64,000 bases of DNA from Sympetrum striolatum (Eukaryota; Arthropoda; Insecta; Odonata; Libellulidae), in contig OX388350.1 in assembly GCA_947579665.1 (NCBI GenBank), forward strand, positions 1,302,001 to 1,366,000. Reading direction: 5' to 3'. Made by a program: the position numbers and the translations under genes. Each line of letters starts with the position of its first letter. The first letter of the stretch is position 1. Shown here in pieces: positions 10,184-22,555 of the stretch. The notes beneath the pieces were generated by a model. The model ran no database searches, had not been told where the DNA came from, and saw nothing but the letters and a program-made list of their open reading frames with translations.

Positions 10184-12116
10184 TCAGCCATTTTCAATCC
10201 AACGTCGGATGTAGGCCTCCCCAAGTACTTTCTAATTTTCTCTGTCCTGAGCTTCTCGTTGCCACGTTACACCTAAGTACTTGATGATGTCTCTGTTCCA
10301 CCTGTCCATAGGTCGTCTTCTTGGTCTCTTCACATCTCTTGGTATCCAGTTGAGAACGGCAGATGTCCAACGGTTGTCGTTTCTTCTTGCAATATGGCCG
10401 GCCCACCTCCATGTCAGTGATCTTACCTTATCTATTATGTCTGTAACTCCAGTCATCATTCTCACCCAAGTGTTTCGTTTCCTGTCTCTTCTTGTGATTC
10501 CCAGCATGCAGCGCTCCATGCTCCTTTGTTGTCTGAAGTCTCTGGGTTATTGCAGCATTTAACACCCAAGTTTCACTTCCATAGGTCAAGACAGGTAAAA
10601 TGCATTGGTTGAAGACCTTCCTCTTCAAAACCATTGGCATTCTTGACTTCAGAATGTGTGAGTTCCTTCCGAATGCGCTCCAGCCAAGTTTCATTCTTCT
10701 GTTTACTTCATTAATCCTGTTTTTCTCTCCTGTTGTTACAAGTTGTCCCAGGTATGCGTATTCCAAGCAAACATCCAGAGGTTTTCCTTGAAGTTTGACT
10801 GGCTCTTGCACTGTAAAGGAATTATACATTACCTTTGTTTTTGTTAGGTTTATCCTGAGTCCTATCTTCTGTCCTGCTGTGTTTAGCTCTTCAAGTCTTG
10901 AAGTTAGATCTTCTGCGTTAACTGCAAAGAGAACTATATCATCTGCAAAACGGAGGTGACTGATGTACTCCCCATTTACTCTTAACCCCTTCTCTTCCCA
11001 ATCAAGGGTTTTAAAAACTTCTTCTAAAATGGCTGTGAACAAGATGGGAGATAGACCGTCACCTTGTCGAACTCCCTTCTCAATCTTGAATTCATCGGTC
11101 TCTTCATGAAGCATTACAGAAGCTGTGGCATTCTTGTAGACACTGCGCAAGAGGCGGATGTACTCAGAATCTATCCCTTGATTCTTCAGAGCTTTCAGAG
11201 TGGAGGAGGTACTTACCGAGTCGAAGGCCTGTTCATAATCTACAAAGCAAAGGACGAGTGGCATCTCGTATTCATTCGTTCTGTTTATAATTTCCTGTAA
11301 TGTGTGGATGTGGTCCATAGTGCTGAAGCCTTTCCGGAATCTCGCTTGTTCTCTAGGCTGGGCTGAAGACAGGGTCATCTTAAGACGTTCCGCTATTATC
11401 CTCATGAATGTTTTGTAGACAACTGGAAGGAGGCTAATGGGGCGATAGTTCTTCAAATCTTCTTTGCTTCCTTTCTTGTGCAGAAGGGCAATCCTTGCGT
11501 GGTTCCATTCCTTGGGAATCATTCCTTGTTTTAGACAATTACTGAATAATTGTGCTAAAACATTAGCAATCTCTGTTCCACCAGCTTTCAGATATTCCGC
11601 CAACACCCCATCTGCTCCTCCTGCTTTCCCATTCTTCATCTGATTAATCGCCGCCATTACTTCTTCTGGGAGGATTGAGAGGAGATTTTGTGAGCTTTGG
11701 CTCTCCTCTTGGTTCTCCTCTTCGGCGTTTCCTATCTTCTTGTATAGGTTGCCAAAGTATTCTGCTACAATCCTCAATATTGCTGGTCTGTTATATGTTG
11801 TGGTGCCATCTCCTTTCTGTAAGGCTAAAATCTGTTTCTTACCAATTGCTAGGCGTCTTCTAGCCCTCTTTATGCTTTTGTTATTTTCTATGGCCTCTTG
11901 CACAATCTTTTCATTAAAATTCCTCACGTCTTCCTTGATTGCTACTCTGATGGCTTTGCAAAGCTCGGCATATTCGATATTATCTCTTGGAGTGCTTAAA
12001 TTCTTCAGTTCCTTCCGTCGTTTCATCATTTTCCGGGTTCTATCACTAAATTTCTTATCCTTAGGTTTTCTTGGCATGCTTGCTACTTCCTCTGCCGCTT
12101 TCTTTACAATTTCCAT
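10184..12116 (-). pseudogene. RTE reverse transcriptase and C-terminal region, frameshifted
   Basis: From an ATG at 12116 a 530-residue stretch encodes a recognisable non-LTR reverse transcriptase: NYRPISLLPVVYKTF at about residues 223-237, FRKGFSTMDHIHTL at 260-273, CFVDYEQAFDSV (motif A) at 290-301, GVRQGDGLSPILF (motif B) at 348-360, FADDIVLF (motif C, catalytic Asp pair) at 390-397 and LTKTKVM at 424-430. Near 10515 the reading frame shifts. The downstream frame (10519 to 10184) gives the C-terminal region with CMLGITRRDRKRNTWVR and WRWAGHIARR, typical of RTE/BovB proteins and of genes annotated as craniofacial development protein 2-like. A TAG stop lies inside that frame at 10232-10234. 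The ATG is internal to the original polyprotein, not a true start. Confidence 0.92.
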
Positions 12117-12122
12117 AACTTT

Positions 12123-12181
12123 GGTTTCGAGTTCTTCCTCCTGAAGTGCTGAGAATCTATTTCTAAGTTCCAGCTGAAACT
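12123..12181 (-). repeat. 59-bp direct duplication, RT-side copy
   Basis: Identical to 12583-12641. Together they flank a 401-bp insertion in the LINE linker between endonuclease and reverse transcriptase. The duplicated segment encodes LRNRFSALQEEELET in the LINE frame. Confidence 0.9.
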
Positions 12182-12582
12182 ATTATTATATGTATATCAC
12201 ATTTATTATAAACACATATTATATTTTCCAAGCGTATAATTTGCATGTAATTCATTGCTTTGAAAGCTTACAGTTCAAACAATTATTAGCGCGAAATACA
12301 TTAAATATGATTAAAATAAAAATGTGTTTAGCTGAGGGATTCTGAATTCATTTAATTTGCTTTATTCTAACTTCTCCAGCATCATTTTATCACTGTCGTC
12401 TTTCGAAATGACTTTGGAAAATCGTATGAAACCAATGCGTGGAATAAGCGACAAAGAAACTGTTGAGGAGGACTCTGGGGCTTGTGGGTGACGCAAAATG
12501 GAAGCCAACACTCGATTTGCCCACAGAACGTAAAAAGGAGCGGAGATTGCGCGGTCAACCGCAGACTCATTTCATACGCAAA
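12182..12582 (-). other. 401-bp insertion inside the RTE LINE
   Basis: The sequence is foreign to the LINE and bounded by a 59-bp perfect direct repeat, as a long target duplication would produce. On the minus strand it starts with an open frame of about 70 codons that ends KDDSDKMMLEKLE and a TAA at 12362-12364. About 180 bp of A+T-rich sequence with AATAAA-like signals follows. That layout resembles the 3' end of an mRNA (last coding part plus 3' UTR), so a retrocopied transcript fragment is possible. No poly(A) tail is visible and I do not recognise the protein. A truncated non-autonomous element is the alternative. Confidence 0.5.
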
Positions 12583-12641
12583 GGTTTCGAGTTCTTCCTC
12601 CTGAAGTGCTGAGAATCTATTTCTAAGTTCCAGCTGAAACT
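12583..12641 (-). repeat. 59-bp direct duplication, endonuclease-side copy
   Basis: Second copy of the 59-bp repeat at 12123-12181. No mismatch was seen between the two copies, so the insertion they flank is young relative to the damage elsewhere in the LINE. Confidence 0.9.
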
Positions 12642-13574
12642 TTTTCTCGTTATCTGATAGTTTATCAATATCTATCTCCTCCTTCTTGCAAGAAACCAAC
12701 TTCTTTCGTTCCATTCGGGGGTTAATATTGATTCTGCATCTGACAATTCTGACAACACTTCCAGTGTTGAAATTATTCAAAACTTCACAGTTAGTTACAG
12801 TGTAGAGTCTGTTTACCAATATGTAGTCTATTTCATTTTTTGTTCCATTGGGACCTCTCCACGTCCATTTCCTTGTTGGATTTTTCTTAAAGTATATATT
12901 TGTTATATACATATTGGTGCATTCTGCAAACTCTACTAAGCGGTGACCTCGCTCATTTCTCTGGCCCAGTCCATATTGTCCTGCGACAGTGTCATCAGTT
13001 TCCCGCTGGCCTACACGAGCATTAAAATCTCCCATAATGACTTTATAGTAGTGGGCCTCCTTGTCATGTTCAGTGCCGAGAGTTTGGTAGAAGTTTTCAA
13101 TTTCCTCTTCGCTGCTTGCCGCTGTTGGTGCGTAGACTTGGATGACCTGTACTGAGTAACGCTCATTGATCTTTAGTATGAGTTTACAAATTCTAACTGA
13201 TACACCTTCGATTTTCACCACATTATCCTTCCATCTCTTGTTGATCAAAAATCCAACGCCTCCATTTCTTCCATCCTTGGTACCCCTGTAAAAGAATAAG
13301 TGTCCTTCCTTCAGTGTAAGTAGCTCCTCTGACTTCTGACTTCTTTTCTTCTGACTTCGCTGAGACCGATGATATCCCATTTTATCTTCTCTGCTTCATT
13401 GAGTAGTTCCAGCAGTCGTTCTTCACTCTTCAAGCTGCGGCAGTTGTAGGTTGTGAATTGCAGGGTAGTAATTCTTTCCTTCATGATGGACCTCTTCAAT
13501 GCCACCACCTCCCGGACATCCGAATGGGTGGTGCTTTTACGTCCGGATAAATTTCCATTAAAGAAGCTCATCAT
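12642..13574 (-). pseudogene. RTE apurinic-like endonuclease domain, frameshifted
   Basis: This is the N-terminal endonuclease of the same LINE. The first frame (13574 to about 13340) carries TYNCRSLKSEERLLELL and DIIGLSEVRR (catalytic Glu). Near 13340, in a repeated CTTCTGACTT tract, the frame shifts to one that continues with GGVGFLINKRW, IQVYAPTAASS, IMGDFNARVG (catalytic Asp/Asn) and RKWTWRGPNGTKNEIDYIL. The family's terminal SDHR motif should follow near 12750-12768, but the sequence reads GSVVRIVRC. The catalytic Asp-His pair is therefore missing and the enzyme would be dead even without the frameshift. The usual role is nicking target DNA to prime reverse transcription. Confidence 0.88.
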
Positions 13575-13808
13575 GAAAATTGTACTTGTATTTGGGGGGG
13601 TTAGGACAATAATTCACCAGGCTGTCCTACTGCCGGTTGGTGAATGCCACTTTCATTATTTGGCCGGAGATATTGTTGAAGCCTTCTTAGCATGGTTGAA
13701 CCTGGGCTATGCATCGCCTCCAACCTCCGTTAACACCCCTCCGCCCCGATGAGGCAATGAACTGTGGCGGTGATGAGGAGGGGATATATATATATATATA
13801 TATATATA

Positions 13809-14885
13809 CGAGTAAAATGTAGCTTGCATACTGCAAGCAGATCGAAAACACTAATTTTATATCGGCATTATATCGGGACGGTCCACGATAGAAAAAAAAA
13901 GATTGAAAATATTCCTAAAGTTCGATGAAATTTCATCGTCTGGCATCGAACCCGGGTCTTACTGGTGAACTTACTAAGCAGCACATTAGAAAATCACCAT
14001 CTCTAACTATGTGTGAAAATTCAAGCAGAAATATTGGCTACAACTGCCTCAAAAGACGTTCTAATTTTCACGAATGTAAATGGCTCTCTGGATTCAAACC
14101 AAGGACGATCTAGGAAATCTAAAACATGTTTTTAAAATGTATCTATGTTTTCTATCTATATGGCTAATTTCATGTTTTAATATTCTTGGGAAGGGGTTTA
14201 AATTCATTCTTAAAAATCGGTTAATTTACTGATTGCAGAGACACCTGGTGTCGAACCCAGGAAATATTGGTAGCTGTGAATAGACAGTATGACTTACTAG
14301 GACTTCATCTTATTTCATACAAAGTTTGAAGTCGATATCATACCGGGAAGTACCTAAAATGTGTTTCCGTTATCCCCATAAGAAATGTATTGTGGAGTGC
14401 CAATGGCCCTCTGGGATCGAACCAAGGACCATCAGCGAATATGTAAAATTTGATTATGAAATATATGTATAATCTACAACCTCATGCCGAATTTCAAGTT
14501 TCCTTGCCATCGGGAAAGGGTCCAAAAAAAATCTTAAAAATCGCCACAATGCATTTTAAACGGCCGATTTTTGCCTCGACCTAGCATCGAACTCAGGATA
14601 TTTTCCGTGAAACTCATTTATGTTTTCGATAGATCACAAACCATATATATAGGCTCCATGAGTTTTGATTCTCTACCTATCCGGAAAGTATTTTTTAAAA
14701 ATTCCCGAAAATCATGACAATGTATTTAAACGGGAAAAATCGGGACTTTGGGGCCCTCTGGAATCGAACCAATGACACTGAGGTTCAAAATCTCAATTTT
14801 TCTGGAGGTTACACGTTATGGCCAATATGTCGTAAAAATTTCAGGTCAATGACGATTGTGGTTTAGCCTGTGAATTTGTATCCTA
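13809..14885 (+). repeat. Array unit 4, class A
   Basis: Complete unit right of the LINE insertion, with motifs near 13947, 14095 (mutated to TTCAAACC), 14253, 14418, 14587 and 14763. The tail passes into (TATC)n, then the TCCGGAGAAGC spacer at 14912-14944. Confidence 0.88.
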
Positions 14886-14941
14886 TCTATCTATATAGGT
14901 ATATATATGAATGAATCCGGAGAAGCATCTATATATAATAG

Positions 14942-15495
14942 ATTTCTGCTTGAATTTGCATACGCGGTTAGAGATGGTGTTTTTCTGTTGTGCTGCATAG
15001 AAAGTATTGCCTGAAAGACCCGGGTTCGATGCCGGGCGGTAAAAATATCCCCCATATATAATACTATGGGGTATCTTTTCATAATTTTTTTATGCATTTA
15101 TCGATATGTTAGGGAGCTCTTGCTTAGATGGAAGATGTATATTAACAGTTTGTTTAAGAAAAAAAATAGATAAGACCATGCATTTCCTGGGTTCGATGCC
15201 AGAGCACATTATAATTTCTCTAATAAGGAGTGTATGTGAATAGTAGGACGTCGTTTGAGGTAGTTGCACCTAATAGTTTTGCTTGAATTTTCAGACATAG
15301 TTTGATATGGTAATCTTCTATTTTGCTGCATAGTAAGTACACCAGGAGACCGGGGTTCGCTGCCAGGCGATTAAATTGCAGCGAATTCTACGAATATTTT
15401 GAATTTTTTTTTCTTTTGATGTCCGTCCAGATATGATGCCGATATGAAATTAGTGTTGTCGATCTGCTTGCAGTATGCAAGCAACATTTTACTCG
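14942..15495 (-). repeat. Array unit 5, inverted class B fragment
   Basis: A head-proximal half-unit in inverted orientation. It ends at 15495 with the head hairpin and carries three motifs (near 15026, 15194 and 15354; alpha-beta-alpha). Epsilon, zeta and the tail are missing. The broken end joins exactly at the ATAATAGAT of the preceding spacer, which suggests breakage and rejoining at the palindromic spacer. Confidence 0.85.
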
Positions 15496-15560
15496 TATAT
15501 ATATATGGATACATGAATGAATCCGGAGAAGCATCTATATATAATAGATATATATATATA

Positions 15561-16633
15561 CGAGTAAAATGTTGCTTGCATACTGCAAGCAGATCGGCAA
15601 TACTAATTTTATATCGGCATTATATCGGGACGGTCCTCAAAAGAAAAAAAGGATTGAAAATATTCTTAGAATTCGCTTCAATTTAATCGTCCGGCATCGA
15701 ACCCGGGTCTTACTGGTGAACTTACTATGCTGCACATTAGAAAATCACCATCTCTTACTATGTGTCAAAATTCAAGCAGAAATGTTGGCTACCACTGCCT
15801 CAAAAGACGTTCTAATTTTCACGAATGTAAAGTGCTCTCTGGATTCGATCCAAGGACGATCTCAGAAATCTAAAACATGTTTCTGAAAGCTTTTTATGAT
15901 CTCTATCTATTTGCTGAATTTCAGGTTTCTATATTATTGGGAAAGGTTTCAAAATAATTCCTAAAAATTTGATCAACTTCTGATTGCAGAGACACCTGGT
16001 GTCGAACCCAGGACACATTGATAGCCGTGAATGCCCGGTTAGATTTCTAAGGACCTGCTCTACTAACATGCAAAGTTTGAAGTCGATAGCATGCCGGAAA
16101 GTGACAAAATTTTGTTTCCGTTATCTCCGTAAGAAATGCATTGAGAAATGCAAATGGCCCTCTGGGATCGAACCAAGGACCATCAGCGAGTATATAAAAT
16201 TTGATTATGAAACATATTCATGGTATCTATCGACGTGCCGAGTTTCAAGTATCTATGTTATCGGGAAAGGATCCAAAAAAAATCTTAAAAATCGCCACAA
16301 TGCAATTTAAACGGCCGATTTTTGCCCCGACCTAGCATCGAACCCAGGATATTTTCCGTAAAACTCATTTATGTTTTCGAGAGATCATGACCATATATAT
16401 AGGCTCCTTGAGTTACGATTCGCTACCTATCCTGAAAGTATTTTTTTTTAATTCCCGAAAATCAAAGCAATGCATTTAAACGGGAAAAATCGGGACTTTG
16501 AGGCCCTCTGGAATCGAACCCATGACACCGAGGTTCAAAATCGCAATTTTTCTGGAGGTTATACGTTATGGCCAATATGTCGTAAAAATTTCAAGCCATT
16601 GACGCTAGTGGTTTAGCCTGTGACTTTGTATCC
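15561..16633 (+). repeat. Array unit 6, class A
   Basis: Motifs near 15697, 15846 (mutated to TTCGATCC), 16002, 16169, 16338 and 16517. The spacer after this unit (16640-16690) is inverted relative to the unit, unlike at other direct junctions. Confidence 0.88.
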
Positions 16634-16709
16634 TCTCTATATATATCTATTATATATAGATGCTTCTCCGGATTCATTCATGTATCCATATATATATATC
16701 TATTATATA

Positions 16710-17790
16710 CGAGTAAAATGTTGCTTGCATACTGCAAGCAGATCGGCAATACAAATTTCATATCGGCATCATATCGGGACGGTCCTCAAAAGAAAAAAAA
16801 AAGGATTGAAAATATTCTTAAAATCGCTGCAATTTCATCCTCTGGCATCGAACCCGGGTCTTACTGGTGAACATATTATGTACCAAAATAGAAGATCACC
16901 ATCTCTAACTATGCGTGAAAATTCAAGCAGAAATATTGGCTACAACTGCCTCAAAAGACGCTCTAATGTTCACGAATGTAAATGGCTCTCGGGACTCGAA
17001 GCAAGGACGATCATGGAAATTTAAAAATTGTTTCTGAAAGTTATTTATGATCCTAATCTATATGCCAAATTTCAAATTTCTATATTATTGGGAAAGGTTT
17101 CAAAATAATTCCTAAAAATCGGATTAACTTCTGATCGCAGAGACACCTGGTGTCGAACCCAGGACACATTGATAGATATGAATGCATAGTTTGATTTCTA
17201 ATGACTGGTTGTTTTATTATGCTAAGTTTTAAGTCGATAGCATGCCGGAAAGTACCTAAAATTTGTTTCCGTTATCTCCGTAAGAAATACATTGAGGAAT
17301 ATAAATGTCCCTCTGGGATCGAACCAAGGACCATCAGCGAATATGTAAAATTCGATTATGATATATTTTTATAGTATCCAACCTCATACCGAATTTCAAG
17401 TTTCCATGCCATTGGAAAGGGGTCCGAAAAAAATCTTAAAAACCGCCACAATGCATTTTAAACGGCAGATTTTTGCATCGACCTAGCATCGAACCCAGGT
17501 TATTTTCCGTAAAACTCATTTATGTTTTCGATAGATCATGACCATATATATGGGCTCCTTGAGTTTTAATTCTCTACCTACGCGGAAAGTATTTTTTTTT
17601 AATTCACGAAAATCAAAGCAATGCATTTAAACGGGAAAAATCGGGACTTTGGGGCCCTCTGGAATCGAACCCATGACACTGAGGTTCAAAATCGCAATTT
17701 TTCTGGAGGTTATACGTTATGGCCAATATGTCGTAAAAATTTCAAGCCATTGACGCTAGTGGTTTAGCCTGTGACTTTGTATCCTCTCTA
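16710..17790 (+). repeat. Array unit 7, class A
   Basis: Motifs near 16849, 16998 (GAAGC variant), 17153, 17319, 17489 and 17667. The tail ends in a (TA)n run and not in (TATC)n. Confidence 0.88.
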
Positions 17791-17866
17791 TATATATATA
17801 TATATATATATATGAATATATGATATATGAATGAATCCGGAGAAGCATCTATATATAATAGATATA

Positions 17867-18894
17867 TTTTCATGTCGGCATCATATCGGGACGGTCATCA
17901 TAAGAAAAAAAATGGATTGAAATTTTTCTTAAAATTCGCTTCAATTTAATCGTCAGGCATCGAACCCGGTATTCCTGGTGAACTTACTATGCAGCACAAT
18001 AGAAGATCACCATCTATAACTATATGCGAAAATTCAAGGCGAAATATTGACTGCAACTGCCTCAAACGACGTTCTACTTTTCACGAATGTAAATGGCTCT
18101 CTGGATTCGAACCAAGGACGATCTTTGAAATCTAAAACATGTTTCTGAAAGTAATTTATGATCTCTATCTATATGCCGAATTTCAAATTTCTATATTATT
18201 GGGAAAGGTTTCAAAATAATTCCTAAAAATCGGATCAACTTCTGATTGCAGAGACACCTGGTGTCGAACCCAGGAAATATTATAAGCTGTGAATGCACAG
18301 TTTGATTTGTAAAGACTTGCTCTTGTATCATGCAAAGTTTGAAGTCGATTGCATGCCGGGAAGTACCTAAATTTTGTTTCCGTTATCTCCGTAAGAAATG
18401 CATTGAGAAGAACTAATGGCCCTCTGGGATCGAACCAAGGACCATCAGCGAACATGTAAAATTCGATTATAAAATATATTCATGATATCTATCCACGTGC
18501 CGAGTTTCAAGAATCCATGTTATCGGGAAGGGATCCAAAAAAAATCTTAAAAATCGCCGCAATGCATTTTAAACGGCCGATTTTTGCCCCGACCTAGCAT
18601 CGAACCATGGACTATATTCTGAGATGTTTTTCTGATTTTCGTTGGATACGCACGGCTTCTAGCGATCCCTCGAGTTTCAACTCTTTCTCTCTCCGGGAAG
18701 TACCTCAAAAAAATTTTTGAAAATCCCCACCATGCATTCTTATGGAAAAAATCGCGACTTTGGGGCCCTCTGGAATCGAACCCATGACCCTGAGGATCAA
18801 AATCGCAATTTTTCTGGCGGTTACACGTTATGGCCAATACGTCGTAAAAATTTCAAGTCAATCACGCTTGTCGTTTAGGCTGTGAATTAGTATC

Positions 18895-18897
<3 letters not shown>
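17867..18897 (+). repeat. Array unit 8, class A lacking the head
   Basis: The CGAGT terminus and head hairpin are absent. The unit starts at the TTTCATGTCGGCATCATATC block, joined directly to the ATAATAGATAT of the spacer. Six motifs follow (near 17959, 18109, 18267, 18432, 18600 and 18777). The tail carries a long (TATC)n tract at about 18893-18932. Confidence 0.87.
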
Positions 18898-18934
<37 letters not shown>

Positions 18935-18984
18935 ATAGGTATATCCATGAATGAATCCGGAGAAGCATCTATATATAATAGATA

Positions 18985-20059
18985 CAAGTAAAATGTAGCT
19001 TGCATACTGCAAGCAGATCGACAGCACTAATTTCATATCGGCATTATATCGGGACGGTCCTCAAAAGAAAAAAAAAGTATTGAATTTTTTCTTAAAATTC
19101 GCTGAAATTTCATCGTCTGGCATCGAACCCGGGTCTTACTGGTAAACCTACTATGAAACACAATAGAAGATCACCATCTGTAACTATGTGTGAAAATTCA
19201 AGCAGAAATAATGGCTACAACTGCCTCAGAAGACGTTCTAATTTTCACGAATGTAAATGGCTCTCGGGACTCGAACCAACGACGATCTTGGAAATCTAAA
19301 AGTTGTTTCTGAAAGTTACTTATGATCTCTATCCATATGCCGAATTTTAAGTTTCTATTTTATTGGGAATAGTTTCAAAATAATTCCTAAAAATCGGATC
19401 AACTTCTGATTTCAGAGACACCTGGTGTCGAACCCAGGACGTATTGTAAGCTGTGAATGCACAGTTTGATTTGTAAAAATTTGCTCTTGTATCATGCAAA
19501 GTTTGAAGTCGATATCATGCCGGAAAGTACCTAAATTTTGTTTCCGTTATCTCCGTAAGAAATGCATTGAGAAGTGCAAATGGCCCTCTGGCATCGAACC
19601 AAGGACCATCAGCGAACATGTAAAATTTTATTATGAAATATATTCATGATATCTATCCACGTGCCGAGTTTCAAATATCCATGTTATAGGGAAAGGATCC
19701 AAAAAAAAATCTTCAAAATCGCCGCAATGCATTTTAAACGGCCGATTTTTGCCCCGACCTAGCATCGAACCATGGACTAAATTCTAAAATGTCTTTCAGA
19801 GTTTCGTTGGATACGCCCGGCTTCTAGCGATCCCTGGAGTTTCAACTTTTTCTCTCTCCGGGAAGTGTCTCAAAAAAATTTTCGAAAATCCCCGCCATGT
19901 ATTCTTATGGAAAAAATAGCGACTTTGGGGCCCTCTGGATTCGAACCCATAACCATGAGGATGAAAATCGCAATTTTTCTGGCGGTTACACGTTATGGCC
20001 AATACGTCGTAAAACTTTCAAGTCAAGGACGCTTGTGGTTTAGGCTGTGAATTAGTATC

Positions 20060-20061
<2 letters not shown>
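18985..20061 (+). repeat. Array unit 9, class A
   Basis: The head reads CAAGTAAAATG in place of CGAGTAAAATG. Motifs lie near 19124, 19276, 19429, 19592, 19764 and 19941. Its tail and (TATC)n tract (about 20057-20098) closely match unit 8, so units 8 and 9 look like a recent tandem duplication with later loss of the unit 8 head. Confidence 0.87.
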
Positions 20062-20099
<38 letters not shown>

Positions 20100-20147
20100 A
20101 TAGGTATATCCATGAATGAATCCGGAGAAGCATCTATATATCTATTA

Positions 20148-21250
20148 CGAGTAAAATGTAGCTTGCATACTGCAAGCAGATCGACAACACTAATTTCATA
20201 TCGGCATCATATCGGGACGGACATCAAAAGAAAAAAAAAATTCAAAATATTCGTAGAATTCGCTGCAATTTAATCACCTGGCAGCGAACCCCGGTCTTCC
20301 TGGTGTACTTACTATCCAGCAAAATAGAAAATTACCATATCAAACTATGTGTGAAAATTCAAGCAAAACTATTAGGTGCAACTACCTCAAACGACGTCCT
20401 ACTATTCACATACACTCCTTATTTGAAAAATTATAATGTGCTCTGGCATCGAACCCAGGAACAGCATGGTCTTATCTATTTTTTTTCTTAAACAAAGAGT
20501 TAATATACATCTTCCATCTAAGCAAGAGCTCCCTTACATATCGATAAATGCATAAAAAAATTATGAAAAGATACCCCATAGTATTATATATGGGTGATAT
20601 TTTTACCGCCCGGCATCGAACCCGGGTCTTTCAGGCAATACTTTCTATGCAGCACAAAAGAAAAACACCATCTCTAACCGCGTATGCAAATTCAAGCAGA
20701 AATATTGGTTACAACTGCCTCAAATGACGTCCTACTTTTCCTTTATATTCCTTATGAGAGAAACGTTATTGTGCTCTGGCTTCGAACCCAGGAACAGTAC
20801 GGTCTTATGAAAATTTTTTTCTAAAACTTATTCGTACCATACATCTTCCAGCCAAGCACGAACATCCTATCATTTCGATAAGTGCATCTAAAAAAATAAT
20901 GAAAAACGGCTCCCATGTATTTTAAAGGGCAGATCTTTGCATCGTCCTAGCATCGAACCCAGGATAACTTTTGTAAAAGTCATTGATGTTTTCGAAAGTC
21001 CAAGACCATAAATATAGGCACCTTGAGTTTTACTTCTCTATCTATCCGGAAAGTATTTTTTTTTAATTCCCGAAAATCACGGCAATGCATTCAAACGGGA
21101 AAAATCGGGACTTTGGGGCCCTCTGGAATCGAACCTATGACACTGAGGATCAAAGTCTCTTTTTTCCTGGGGGTTTCACGTTATGGCCAATATGTCATAA
21201 AAATTTCAGATCAATGACGCTTGTAGTTTAGGCTGTGAATTTGTATCCTA
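20148..21250 (+). repeat. Array unit 10, class B
   Basis: Alpha-beta-alpha-beta-epsilon-zeta, with motifs near 20285, 20449, 20618, 20781, 20953 and 21129. Nearly identical to units 2, 12 and 14. It is the last unit of the first + block and meets unit 11 tail to tail. Confidence 0.9.
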
Positions 21251-21261
21251 TCTATCTATCT

Positions 21262-21392
21262 ATCTATATAGGTATATATATGAATGAATCCGGAGAAGCA
21301 TCTATATCTATTATATATAGATGCTTCTCCGGATTCATTCATATATATAGCTATGTAGCTATATAGCTATATAGCTATATAGCTATATAGAT
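21262..21392. repeat. Tail-to-tail junction with inverted spacers
   Basis: Two spacers face each other: GAATCCGGAGAAGCATCTAT at 21287-21306 and its complement at about 21318-21345. Between them is ATCTATTATATATAGAT. A run of AGCTATAT repeats (21350-21385) replaces (TATC)n on the right. The orientation of the array switches here. Confidence 0.85.
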
Positions 21393-22500
21393 AGGATACA
21401 AATTCACAGGCTAAACCACAAGCGTCATTGACTTGAAATTTTTATGACATATTGGCCATAACGTAATACCCCCAGGAAAAAAGCGACTTTGATCCTCAGT
21501 GTCATAGGTTCGATTCCAGAGGGCCCTAAAGTGCCGATTTTTCCCGTTTAAATGCATTGCCGTGATTTTCGGGAATTAAAAAAAAATACTTTCCGGATAG
21601 GTAGAGAAATAAAACTCAAGGAGCCTATATTTATGGTCTTGGACTTTTTAAAACATCAATGACTTCTACAAAAAATATCCTGGGTTCGATGCTAGGACGA
21701 TGCAAAGATCTGCCCTTTAAAATACATGGGAGTGGTTTTTCATTATTTTTTTAGATGCACTTATCGAAATAATAGGAAGTTCGTGCTTAGCCGGAAAGTG
21801 TAAGGTAACAATTGGTTTAAGAAAAAAATTTTCATAAGACCGTACTATTCCTGGGTTCGATGCCAGAGCACATTAACATTTCTCTCATAAGGAATATAAG
21901 GGAAAAGTAAGACTTCGATTGAGGCAGTTGCAGCCAATATTTCTGCTTGAATTTTCGCACATAGTTAAGGAATAATATCTTCTATTATGTTGCATAGGAA
22001 GTTTCACCAGAAAGACCCGGGTTCGATGCCGGGCGGTAATTATGTCTCCCGTTTAAAATACATAGGGTTAGTATTTCATTATTTTTTTGATGCACTCATC
22101 GAAATGATAGGAAGTTCGTGCTTGGCTGGAAGATGTATGGTTAAAATTGGTTTACGAAAACAGTTTTCAGAAGACCGTAATATTCCTGGGTTCGATGCCA
22201 GAGCACATTAACATTTCTCTCATAAGAAATATAAGGGAAAAGTAGGACGTCGTCTGATGCAGTTGTAGATAATATTTCTGCTTGAATTTTCACAGATAGT
22301 TAGAGATGCTGATTTTCTATTGTGCTGCATAGTAAGTATCACCGGGAAGACCAGGGTTCGATGCCGGACGAGTAAATTGCAGCGAATAATCAGAGTATTT
22401 TCAATCCATTTTTTTTTCTTTTTACGGCCTTCCCGATATGATGCCGACATGAAATTAGTTTTGTCGATCTGCTTGCAGTATGCAAGCTACATTTTACTCG
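21393..22500 (-). repeat. Array unit 11, class B, inverted
   Basis: Read from the tail: zeta (21509), epsilon (21686), beta (21857), alpha (22020), beta (22193) and alpha (22356), with the head hairpin near 22471-22487. The second alpha-beta pair is close in sequence to the first, showing that the pair is the unit of local duplication in class B. Closest relatives are units 19 and 22. Confidence 0.88.
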
Positions 22501-22555
22501 TATAATAGATAGATGCTTCTCCGGATTCATTCATATATATACCTATATAGATAGA

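Larger units (their letters stand above)
10162..13785 (-). mobile_element. RTE-clade LINE, near full length, defective
   Basis: One endonuclease-reverse transcriptase coding region runs on the minus strand. The 3' end is a (TGA)n tail at 10162-10186, whose first TGA is also the stop codon. A very short 3' UTR ending in a simple repeat is typical of RTE elements. Without a 401-bp internal insertion the length would be about 3.2 kb, the usual RTE size. It inserted into the A/T-rich linker between array units 3 and 4, with ATATAT-type sequence on both sides, so the target duplication cannot be told from microsatellite. Frameshifts, a stop and a lost endonuclease active-site motif make this copy inactive. 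Confidence 0.9.
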
